A stretch of DNA of 64,000 nt from Lasiosphaeria ovina (taxonomy: Eukaryota; Ascomycota; Sordariomycetes; Sordariales; Lasiosphaeriaceae): contig JAULSN010000010.1 in assembly GCA_033439765.1 (NCBI GenBank), forward strand, positions 1,364,001-1,428,000. Direction: 5' to 3'. Both the position numbers and the translations under genes were made by a program. Below, in pieces: positions 11,901-20,884 of this stretch (position 1 is the first letter of the stretch; every line of letters starts with the position of its first letter). The notes beneath the pieces are model-generated. The model worked only from the letters and a program-made list of their open reading frames with translations, did no database searches and was not told the origin of the DNA.

Positions 11901-13607
11901 GTGGATTTCGGGCATACCGCCCACGTCCCCGAGGCTGAAGGCGACGAGGAAGACGATGGAGAACGTATACACCTCCAGGACTTCCTCAACATGACGAGCA
12001 TCCGCTTCATGGAGCTCAACACGACAAAGCGGAGGCATACAATTGCTCCGAGTGCACCGCGAGACAGCAATGCTTCATCAGACGGGAAAGAAGATGTTAG
12101 TCTAGAGAGTTGCGTGGTCGCCGGTGCATGCACAGTGCCAATGTTGGAGTTGTATCAACATGTAAGTCGGTCCAAACATAAATCGCAGGAGAAAGTGGCT
12201 AACGGTATTGCAGTCTTGCCACGAACTGAAGAAGTATATCTCCGAGGGCCGGAGGATTGTGCGAGAGATCGAAACCGAGACGTTTGAGGAAAACCCGCCT
12301 CTGTTTCGCGAGTACATGTCTGCGACTCCCGAGGTTAGGGTTCTTATGGACAATCAGTTCAAAAACGTCAAGACGCACGCTCGGCTCCTCAGCAAAGCCA
12401 TGTGGTACGAGTGGCGCATGAAGCTTCAGGACGGGCTCAGGGAGGGCTTGCTCAAGATCTCGGAGGGCATGGACAACGACGAGCGACTCCTGGCGAAGCA
12501 GCAGGAGCTCCTCTCATCGGTTCTGCCAGACATGGTCAAGCGGTTCGAAGCGCTCGAGCGGGAGCATGAGGATCTCGAAGCTGCTGCTCGAGAGCTCGCC
12601 GACTGCGACCCGGATGAGCTCGAAGCAGCCCGCGCAGACCTCATCTCGGCGGAGAAGAGCATCGCCGAGAAGACCAAAAGGATTGAGGAGCTTCGTCGAG
12701 ATCTAGAAGAGTCTGAGAAAGGCATCGACACGCTTACGAAGCAGAAACAACAGTGTGTCGAGGAGATCAAGGAGGCTGATAAAATCAGAGAGGAATGCCG
12801 AGGATGGAGCTCTACCGAGATTAGCAAGTTGAAAGGCAAGTACACGGCGGGCGACACTCCAAGGCTCTAGGAAATTTTAGCTAACTGGTAACAGCCCGAA
12901 CGGACGAGATTGAACGACAGCACGGCTGGGCCATCACAGGAATTTCGGGCAGTGTTGTCTCGATGAGCTACAGGCGCGAAATAGAGCTCGTCTTTGACAC
13001 TGCACTATTCCAGGAGCGGGATGAGCAGGAACAACAGCAACAAGATTCGCGCATCGATCTATGGTACCTTGCCGATAAGCGCGAGCTCAGCCCGCTGCCG
13101 GCGACACCCGAGAAGGACTTCTTTCTCCAGTGCATCCGCGACCACGTGCGGGGGATGATGATGGCGCCCTCGTCGTCCGCTCCACGCGTGAGTCGCCTGC
13201 TCAGCACCGTCAGCGCGTCGTGGGACAAGGCCAACGCGGTGGCCCGCCACGTCCGCCTGCTCAACCTCTCCTTCCCGACGTCGGTGGCCAAGACATCAGA
13301 CGCGTCCATCGCCATCCGCTCGTCCGTGCTGCTTGTGCCTCTCCAGACGCGCGCTGAGGTCGTCCTCACCTTGCAGAGCGTGCCGGGTGTCGCTGGCGAG
13401 GCCGTCGAGGTTGCCGTCATGCCCGACGCGCGTGTGGTCTACGGCGAACCGTTCAATGTTGTCAAGATGAAGGACTTCCTAGACACCAAGCTTGGCGGCT
13501 GTGTCCTAGGCATGGCCGGCGATGGGAAGCAGCAGTCCTGGAGTGACGTAGTGAGCGAGTTGCACCGACGGCTGCTGGCCAGGGGATTAAAGGCCCGGCA
13601 AAAGTGA
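8933..13607 (+). CDS. spc105: kinetochore scaffold Spc105/Spc7 (KNL1 family)
   Basis: Outer-kinetochore scaffold of the KMN network; recruits PP1 and spindle-checkpoint proteins. Four exons: 8933-9151, 9225-12161, 12214-12835 and 12895-13607, giving 1,496 residues. PP1 docking motifs are visible: SILK in PPRSILKP (residues 85-88) and RVSF in NRRVSFAAEA (171-174). Five MELT-like repeats of the form M-D/E-x-T-x-A-x-G-G/A-I/L lie in DNA 10257-10785 (for example MDMTNAVGGI, MELTTAIGGL). The middle is Ser/Pro/Arg-rich. After 12214 comes the Spc7 domain with a long coiled coil, then HGWAITGISGSVVSMSYRREIELVFD and a C-terminal RWD-like region. Intron 3 has a GC donor (G|gcaagt) and acag acceptor, which alone restores KARTDEIERQHGW. 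The start gives MPSQAEATLPATRRARKS. Confidence 0.92.
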
Positions 13608-14340
13608 ATAATTAGTTTCTTGCATTCGTGTATGGAGTAAGCGCGGAGCATGTTGAATATGCGATGCATATCTTTTGCGGTCTGGGTCTGGGTCTGGTCT
13701 GATTGGGTACTTTTGGGTGGATGGGATGGCGCGGATCTGATACCCCCTCGGTTTGGAGATGAATCATGTGTGAACGAATAATAAGAGTTGTAATTTGGCC
13801 TCCAATGCCCAGTATCATTACTGTTCACTATAGGCATTCGGCCAGGTTAAGGAAATAAACCACTGGTTGTATAGGGACTATGACTAGAGTATATTTCATT
13901 TCGTCTACTTTAATGAAGTTCTGCTCAAGGAGGGACTTCCATAGTTAGATTTATCATAAAAGTGAAATGGCTCATACCCATCACCACGTATTACATATTA
14001 GAAGGTATGACTAGAGTGTACTGCTGTGTTTTAAGAGAACCTTGCGGTGACTATCTACTTTCCACTGGTATGGTGTTAAGACGATCTATGATGGAGGGAT
14101 ATCAAGGCCTCACACACAACGGCAGTGAACTGGTATCTGGTAATTATCTACAGTCGCCGAATCCCGAGTTTCTCCAGTTGAGTAAGTACTGAGCCCCCTT
14201 CTCGTAGATATGCAACATGCCTGTCAGTGTCATGGAAATAAACATGATTTTAAGAAACATGAAGGGATGTAAAAATAGGTACGTAGTTAGATCATAAGAA
14301 TCATGAGATACAAATCATAGCAGCGTGTCAATCATGTCCA
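13608..14340. other. intergenic region between convergent genes
   Basis: About 0.7 kb between two gene 3' ends, AT-rich. No coding frame or RNA gene is credible. A direct repeat of tatgactagagt occurs near 13877 and 14005. Confidence 0.55.
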
Positions 14341-15756
14341 TCAAAGGGGTATCACTTTCAGTCGCTCTCCAGCTGTAGAGCATCCATCTAACCTCTTCGA
14401 TGCTTCTTCCTTTCTGCCCGGCGCCGCCTCCTCCCGCACCCCGCCGCGGTACTCAGCCCTGAGGTCTGTTGGCCTTTCTATCCCGGACTCGGACTCGGAT
14501 CCGGTGGGACTGGGGCTTCGCGATCGCCGGAGGGCCGCCCGAGGAGCTCCCCCTGGAGTTGGAGTGGTGGTGGTAGCAGCCGTCCGCGAAGCTCTGTCCT
14601 GTGTTTTTGCCGCTGCCGAACCCATCCAGCCCGTCCTGTTGAGGTCGGATGCCGTGCGGTCGAGGTACAGTTGGAGCGTCGCCAGGTCGTAGCCGAGCCG
14701 GGACCGGTCGGGGCCGGGCTCGGCGGACCGCGGCCGGCGCGGGGTGTTGTTGTTAGCCGAATATGAGGCGGCGGCCGCGGCTTCTCGGTTCTTTTGCACA
14801 GCCGGTGATGCCAGGGTCTGGGTGCTTCGTGTCTGTCGCACGCTGGGGTCTCTGCTGACTCTGAGAATCTGCACCGGGTGGGATCGCAGCGGGTCCTGCA
14901 TCGCGGGACGAGCGGGTTTGAGGTTGGATGATGGGGCAGAGGGAGCCGCCGTGGCGTCGGGCCTCGTGAGAACGATCGTCACATCGCACAACCCATCCAC
15001 CGGCCTGGGAGCACCCTCGGACTCTGCTTCGTGTCGTGACTGCCGTTGGGGGGGAGCAGCACTGTGCCAAAACCCAGACCGGCGCCGCCGCTGATCGAGC
15101 TTGCTGTGGGCGTCGCCGGCGGCCAGCTCAAAGACCGAGTTCCACAGACCTCCTGGCCCCTCACCCCCTTCGCTGGCGGTTTCTTCGCTCATGTCGGCCG
15201 AGGAGCGCTCGCTCCCGCTGAAGAGCAGAGCCTGGCCGTCGTCTTCTGATGTGAATGTCGAGCCGCGGCCGCGCTTGGGGGTTCGCTTGAATAGCGCAAG
15301 GCAAAGCTTGTCGGCCACGCTGAGATGTGGCTGAGGATGGGGATGCCTGTAGCCGCCGGGCACGACGGTGTAGACGCCTTTGGAATCAAACGTCGTCTGC
15401 TTCATTGGCGGGGGGGTGGTAATCGGGATCGGGGCGGATATCTGCAGGCGCCGGGCTCCGGGGGCGGATTCGACGTCGCCGCGACGGCTCGGGTCTGCTG
15501 GCCGATGCCGTGATAATCGCAGAGATATAACGCAACCGGCCGAGAGCAGCACTAGACTGGCGCAGGATAGTGCCACAATGGCGAGTGGCTGGACGGCTTC
15601 CCCACGGTGTTGCGCCATGTAGACGGCTCCGTATATCTCGACAGCTGTCGTCAAAGCCAGCAACGGTGTTATGAGTGCCAGCTCGAGCCGGGAGAAACGA
15701 TGGCGGTCCATGGCAACTGGCGACGGCTGGAGCTTTGAGAAGCCGGTATAGGCCAT
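14341..15756 (-). CDS. hypothetical protein with two N-terminal membrane segments
   Basis: I do not recognise the family. The single exon encodes 471 residues from an ATG giving MAYTGFSKLQPSPVAMDRH; an in-frame ATG 240 nt upstream is possible but the residues between look non-coding. Two hydrophobic segments lie at about 26-48 (LELALITPLLALTTAVEIYG) and 58-79 (PLAIVALSCASLVLLSAG), joined by a short loop, suggesting a hairpin in a membrane. The rest is basic, Ser/Pro/Arg-rich and probably disordered and cytosolic. Codon use is GC-rich at third positions like the neighbouring genes, which supports real coding. Confidence 0.6.
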   Translation of the reverse strand: MAYTGFSKLQPSPVAMDRHRFSRLELALITPLLALTTAVEIYGAVYMAQHRGEAVQPLAIVALSCASLVLLSAGCVISLRLSRHRPADPSRRGDVESAPGARRLQISAPIPITTPPPMKQTTFDSKGVYTVVPGGYRHPHPQPHLSVADKLCLALFKRTPKRGRGSTFTSEDDGQALLFSGSERSSADMSEETASEGGEGPGGLWNSVFELAAGDAHSKLDQRRRRSGFWHSAAPPQRQSRHEAESEGAPRPVDGLCDVTIVLTRPDATAAPSAPSSNLKPARPAMQDPLRSHPVQILRVSRDPSVRQTRSTQTLASPAVQKNREAAAAASYSANNNTPRRPRSAEPGPDRSRLGYDLATLQLYLDRTASDLNRTGWMGSAAAKTQDRASRTAATTTTPTPGGAPRAALRRSRSPSPTGSESESGIERPTDLRAEYRGGVREEAAPGRKEEASKRLDGCSTAGERLKVIPL

Positions 15757-16898
15757 GGTGGAAGAAAGGGAGGAGGCGGCCGACGTGGATGGGCAAGAGC
15801 ATAGGTAGCAGGTAGCTGAGTTGCGGCCAAATTCAAGTCGAATCGAAAATCGATGAAACAGACTCAAGTTATCAGAAGCAGATAGGCTAATGTACAGACA
15901 GACCGATAGCAGACCACTCATATTCAGGCCTCCAAGAACGCCACCGTAGGGCTGACGATGCACATCGCAGTTGCCACAGACGATGATTGGGCCCAAGAAT
16001 CAAGACGATATCGGACTGGTAACGTTCCTTCGCCCAATCGGGCAGCGGTGGCGTCCGGAGACGTCGTCCTCCAGCGAGTAGGAAGCTGTGCCGACTCGGC
16101 CATGGCGAGTGACAGTGTGTAATGTGTTTGGGCTGCAGACATGCCAATACGGGCATCTGGGTCTTTGGGAGGAAGAATTCAAGAAATGTCTTAGCGGCGG
16201 CGGTGTCGGGTGTGCTGACGGCATAATCATGGCCGTGATTATGGTAATCAAGTATTGGAGAATGGCCAGTGAAAGAGGGTCAGAGGTATTACTCATACAC
16301 GACGCCTGACCGGCTGTCAGCACGGAGAGCTCACGGTTGGACGGCGGGCAGCTCAGCCCAAAACGCCTCTGAATCCCCATGGGCAAGTGCGTGAGACTGC
16401 GTGGTGCTATCATTGCTGGTGTAGTCCCGATTGGGATAAAATCCGGCACTCGCACGTGTGAGACGCATGAGCTCGCATGCCTGGCAAATGGCAACCTTCC
16501 AAGTTGCGTCACAGCCCCCTTCCATCGCCCCTTCCCGTGCGGCTCGGCGGAGCGTCAGGATGCGGTAAATTGTCTCCGCAGCTAGCAGATACTGGATGCG
16601 CAGACTCGCACTTTCTTATTTCGCAGCACCGACCGACCCTTTGCACCTGCCGTGATCTTTCCGTTTCCCCACGTACCTACCTTAATTACCCCGTACATGT
16701 GAAAAAATCCTCGGAAGCTTCTCGGAGCAAAATGTCGGGCTTGACCGGCCATCCTTGGCAGCAGCGCTTTTGGTTTGACCCGCGACCCGCTCAACACCCG
16801 CCACGAGCTCCACCGCCGGAAAGCAAAATCTTCGCGCTCCAGCCTCCCGTCATCCACAAGCCAAACTAACACACCGCTCTTCGACAACCGCAAGACAA
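15757..16898. other. intergenic region upstream of the tRNA pair
   Basis: About 1.1 kb. It should contain the promoter of the minus-strand membrane-protein gene. No credible gene is seen. A CACGTG E-box sits inside a near-palindrome around 16449-16460. Confidence 0.5.
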
Positions 16899-17012
16899 GG
16901 GCATGTGGCTCAGTTGGTAGAGCGTTCGCTTAGCATCTTCTTCTCCTGGCCAAATCTTGGCTCTGGAGCTCGTTGATGCGAAAGGTCCTAGGTTCGATTC
17001 CCAGCCTGTCCA
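16899..17012 (+). tRNA. tRNA-Ala (AGC) with intron
   Basis: The 114-nt gene folds as tRNA-Ala once an intron of 41 nt (16936-16976) is removed between positions 37 and 38. The anticodon AGC is at 16932-16934, inside stem TTCGC/GCGAA with a seven-base loop. The A box (TGGCTCAGTTGGTAGAG) and B box (GGTTCGATTCC) are clear. The acceptor stem GGGCATG pairs with CCTGTCC with one G-U and one mismatch; there is one mismatch in the T stem. The 73-nt mature length is normal, and CCA is not encoded, as expected. Confidence 0.85.
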
Positions 17013-17043
17013 CATCTTCAAAACATCTTCTTCTCATCTACCC

Positions 17044-17107
17044 GCGTCAGTGGTTAGGATTCAACCCTTCCAAGGTTGAGGGAGGGTTTCGATTCCCTTC
17101 TGACGCA
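17044..17107 (+). tRNA. tRNA-Gly (UCC)-like gene lacking most of the D arm
   Basis: The acceptor stem GCGTCAG/CTGACGC pairs perfectly and is followed by discriminator A. The anticodon stem CAACC/GGTTG encloses CTTCCAA, giving anticodon TCC at 17069-17071. The T arm has the TTCGATT core but an extra T, so the loop is eight bases. Only 11 nt (17051-17061) lie between acceptor and anticodon stems, about 8 fewer than a normal D arm. The total is 64 nt, too short for a standard nuclear tRNA-Gly. It lies 31 nt after tRNA-Ala. It is either a truncated pseudogene or an unusual D-armless tRNA. Confidence 0.6.
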
Positions 17108-18309
17108 GATAAGCATTCTTTTTGCCATTTCCTTCTTTCGTTTTGTTATTCTCCTTTGTGCATCGTGCTGCGTCTTTGCCAGATGCTGATACCGACTCTC
17201 ACCAAGCAAGGTACCTTTGATATGCTTCACAAGCTAACGGTTGCGTCGGGCCGAGAAGAAACCAACGAGACAAGTGTCAGTCGGACAGCTAGATAATAGA
17301 GTGGATACAAGCGTGGCCCGCCACCAGAGACTACAAGTCATGATCAACTTTTTTCGCCATGTCGCCATGTCGCCGCGGACCCGCCCTCTTCTGCCTTTCT
17401 CTTCGCGATACAAGGCTACGTACGGGGTTAATGTCCCATATCTGACGAAACCTTGATTATGTCAACGCTTTTCGCCCCAACATAGGTGAGTGATTATCCT
17501 GGACTCTGAAGAGCTGAGACGCCACTGACATGGAAACTCAGAATTTACTTAATTGTTGATTAAGACCTCATAAGTTGGTTGTTGGATATCTAGTGCCTGT
17601 GAGTTGCGAGCCATCCTACACACCATTGTGTCCGCATTCAGCCCGAACAATTCCTTGATACGCCTCATTAAGTACCTACCTACTTTCAGAATTGACAACC
17701 GGGAGACAAATCTTGACCTGAAAGTCTTTGAGTCGTCAAGATGTTGGCAAGAATCTCACCACATTTTGGGGGAAACTGAAGATTATCGTGTGTGCAAATT
17801 CCGAATTCGAAGCTTCGAAACGCCTCTCACTCTATCAGAGGGACTGCAATGCCTGGGTTTTCGGACTCGGAAATGTGGCGCGAATTGAGCGGTTGCTTGC
17901 CGGGCTTTATCAAGACCCGAAGTAGGGGCCGCCGTGCAGGCTCGGGAATTCGGGCTTTACCCACCGGAATCGGCGGTCAACCGAATCCCAATTCCGGTCC
18001 CCCCATGATGCCACGGAGCCACGATCCAGCTGAAAGTCCATCGCAGCCGGCATCGACGGTGCAGAAAACCCGTCCCGCGACGCGCACTAGCCAGCTACGG
18101 GGCCTTCGGGAAAGGCCCAGACCCCGATCTGCGATGTGATACAAGCTTAACCTCTCTGTATATAATGCCTAACTTTCCCTCAAGCTTGGATCCATGCTTG
18201 GACAGCATGCAAAGTGCCCGAAGATTTGCAATTACAGTGTCTTCGTCTCGACCTCCTACCCAAATCTCGCCTTCTTTCATTACATTCCGGGATAGTCAGC
18301 TCCCGCAAA
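17108..18309. other. intergenic region / monooxygenase promoter
   Basis: About 1.2 kb without a credible gene. The right part (17860-18000) is rich in CGG/CCG trinucleotides, the half-site of Zn2Cys6 regulators, and contains a spaced inverted repeat. Confidence 0.5.
17963..17998. promoter_or_regulatory. spaced inverted repeat ACCGGAAT/ATTCCGGT
   Basis: An exact 8-bp inverted repeat: ACCGGAAT at 17963-17970 and ATTCCGGT at 17991-17998, spaced by 20 nt and with further CGG/CCG words between the arms. It lies about 310 nt upstream of the monooxygenase ATG. CGG half-sites in inverted orientation are typical binding sites of Zn2Cys6 factors; the assignment here is inference. Confidence 0.35.
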
Positions 18310-19977
18310 ATGAGCGAGCTATACGACGTCGTCATTGCGGGCGCTGGGCCTGTCGGGCTCTTCCTGGCCTGTGAGGTCGCGCTAGATGGCGCGTCGGTGC
18401 TGGTTCTGGAACGGGATCTCACGCCCGAGTCGCCCTGGAAAAGCAAGCCCCTGGGATTCCGCGGCCTCAACACGGGGTCGGTCGAGGCCTTTTACCGCCG
18501 CGGCCTGCTCAACAAGCTCTTTAATCCGGCCGAGAGGCCCGACTTCAAGGCGACGCCCGGAAAGTTCCAGTTCGGCGGCTACTTTGGCGGCATCGGGCTC
18601 AACGCTAACTAGCTCGACTTGGCTCGCTTTCCTTACCGCCTCCCCGGCCTGGCCCTGATTCCCGGCATCGTCTACGTCGACGACGTCGAGAAGATTCTGA
18701 CGGAGCGTGCCGAGAGCTTGGGTGTTACTATTCTCAGGGGCAAGGGTGTCGTGGCTATTGCCTCCCAGGACGAGCACAGCGTCACGGTGGAGACCGGGCG
18801 AGACGGCGACGACGGTGACAACGGGCGGCCGTCGCTCTTCCGTGGCCGCTACCTCGTAGGCTGCGACGGCGGGCGCAGCCTCGTCCGCAAGGCGGCCGGC
18901 TTCGAGTTTGCTGGCACAGAGGCCAGATTCACCGGCTACACGATCAAGTGCGAGCTCGACAACCCGGGTAAGCTGGCGCGGGGGTTCAATCTGACACCAG
19001 GTGGAATGTACTTCACGAACCAGCTGTCGTCCATCTCCCTGCTGGACTTTGACAGCTCGGCATTCGACCGAACCACCAACGGCTCGCGTCCCATCACGCG
19101 AACCCACGCCCAGGACGTCATCACGCGCGTCACGGGCATCCCCGAGACGGAGCTCAAGATCTCCACCTTCCACCTCGCGACTTCCTTCACAGACCGTGCG
19201 CGCCAGGCCACGACCTACCGCCGCGGCCGCATCCTGCTTGCCGGCGACGCAGCTCACATTCACGCTCCCCTCGGCGGGCAGGGCATGAACCTCGGCTGGA
19301 AGCTGGCGGCCACAGTTCGGCGCGAGTCTTCGAAAGCGCCGGACCACGACCACGAGCCCCTGGCGCTGCTCGACTCGTACGGGGCGGAGCGCGAGCCGGT
19401 CGGGCTCGTTGTGCTCGAGTGGACGCGTGCCCAGATCATCGCCATGTCGCCCGACGCCCACGGCGCCGCCGTCCGGTCGCTCATGGCGGATCTCCTCGCC
19501 ACCGCCGACGGCACCAACCTCGCGCTCGGCCGCTCGTGGGGCCTATCGCTGCGCTACAGCCTCAACAGCGACGACACCGGGGGCCCGAGTGCCCACCCGT
19601 GCGTCGGCTGCAGCGCTCCCGACTTTGAGTTGTCGGACGGTTCGAGGCTGGGGGAACACCTGGGGCAGGGCAGGGGGCTGCTGTTCAGCCTCTCAGCCGG
19701 GGACAGCGATACCGACGACACAGCGGCCGCGCTCAAGGATCTCGTTGTGACTGTGGGCTCCAAGTACGCCGGCAGGGTCGACTATCTCGCTGCCGACGCA
19801 AAGGACACGTGTGGGCTCCGTGCGTTGCTGATCCGGCCCGACGGCGTCGTTGCGTGGGTGGCGGCCGAGGGGGAAGCGAAGCCTGACGTGGATGCGGCAA
19901 GGGCAGCACTGGAGCGGTGGTTTGCTTCTGCTGAACGAACCAGGGGACGGGTTTTACATGGGAAGAGACAGTCATGA
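18310..19977 (+). pseudogene. FAD-dependent aromatic-ring monooxygenase with premature stop
   Basis: Class A flavin monooxygenase of the PheA/TfdB type, which would hydroxylate an aromatic substrate using NAD(P)H and O2. The frame is intact over 556 codons except for TAG at codon 101 (18610-18612). Before it, VVIAGAGPVGLFLACEVAL gives the GxGxxG dinucleotide fold. After it, GCDGGRSLVRKAAG and GRILLAGDAAHIHAPLGGQG give the DG and GD motifs, and the C-terminal thioredoxin-like domain starts near HPCVGCSAPDFEL. Family members normally have Lys-Leu-Asp-Leu here, so one A-to-T change (AAG to TAG) would explain the stop. No intron with good splice sites removes it. It could be a null allele, a recent pseudogene or a base error. 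Confidence 0.85.
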
Positions 19978-20513
19978 AGGAGAAGTGGCATTTTGTCTTG
20001 CGTTTCTGGTGTGTATTTGTATGATAACTTTCTAGATCAACCGCCACTTTGAGAAGCTGGATAGACATGAAAATCCCCGGGCCTCTTTTCTTCGATCCTA
20101 TTGAGCACAGAGAAAATGTCCGGGCTGTGGGTTTGATCCTCACATCCCCGTTTCCCATTACAGAAATTGTATATGCTCATGGACTTATTTCTTCACGCTG
20201 TTTGCAGACGACCGCGCGGCAACGGCCGATAGAAAAACAGCCACCGCCAGGGCAATAAAGGGGTCCGGGTCCCAGGAGAGAAAGCAGACGAGCCCTAAAT
20301 AAGAGACGAAGAGCGAGAAAGGGGCAAAGACAGGCCTCACCAGAGGCAGCAGCAGAAGCAGCAGGATAGAAGATAAACAAAGGCCAGAGAAACATGCGCT
20401 TGCGGCCCGGCAACAAACCAATGAGCGACTTACTTGCTGGTACGTCAGTTAGCTACGCTACCAAAAAAACTAGGGGAAGCGTGGTAGGGGAGAGATCTCA
20501 GGTCTCCTTTCCC

Positions 20514-20540
20514 ACGCACACGCACACGCACACGCACACG
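20514..20540 (+). repeat. (CACACG)n microsatellite
   Basis: About four and a half copies of ACGCAC/CACACG. A complementary GT-rich tract lies about 305 nt downstream, so the two could pair as a hairpin in single strands; each is also alternating purine-pyrimidine and could adopt Z-DNA. Confidence 0.85.
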
Positions 20541-20628
20541 CCCGCACCGAGACCAGACAACTTGCCAGTCAGCCAACTTGACAGCCAGCTAACATACCAG
20601 CCAGCCAGACCAGCCCGCTAGCGAACCC

Positions 20629-20700
20629 CTGAACATGAACATGAAACCTGAACATGAACCTCAACCTGGAGCTGAACCGAACCGAACCGAACCGAGCCGA
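20629..20700 (+). repeat. GAACATGAAC / GAACC simple repeat
   Basis: Low-complexity stretch: copies of GAACATGAAC pass into GAACC pentamers (about five copies, 20674-20700). One strand is very poor in T at its right end. Confidence 0.8.
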
Positions 20701-20845
20701 AGTGAGCATGGTGGACGCGTTTGTGAGAGCGGACGGCGGCCGCGGTGGGGGATGGTATGGGATGTGATGTGATGGGATGGGGTGGGGGGAGCGGGTGTTA
20801 GTTCGCCTCGCGTCGTCACACGAGACAAAAAGTCGAGAAAGCGGC

Positions 20846-20884
20846 CGTGCGTGTGTGCGCGTGTGTGTGTGCGTGTGTGTGTAT
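20846..20884 (+). repeat. GT-rich microsatellite
   Basis: Alternating GT with interspersed GCG. It is the approximate reverse complement of the CACACG tract at 20514-20540. Confidence 0.85.

Noticed and set aside
12836..12870. Spc105 ending at TAG 12868-12870 without the last intron
   Set aside because: The next exon in frame after a GC-AG intron encodes the conserved C-terminal region, so the stop lies within an intron.
18560..18640. Intron removing the premature TAG (gctaactag resembles branch site plus acceptor)
   Set aside because: No suitable upstream donor at the right phase, and removal would delete conserved residues.
18382..19461. 359-codon open frame antisense to the monooxygenase
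   Set aside because: The plus strand shows unmistakable flavin motifs; the antisense frame has no recognisable feature.
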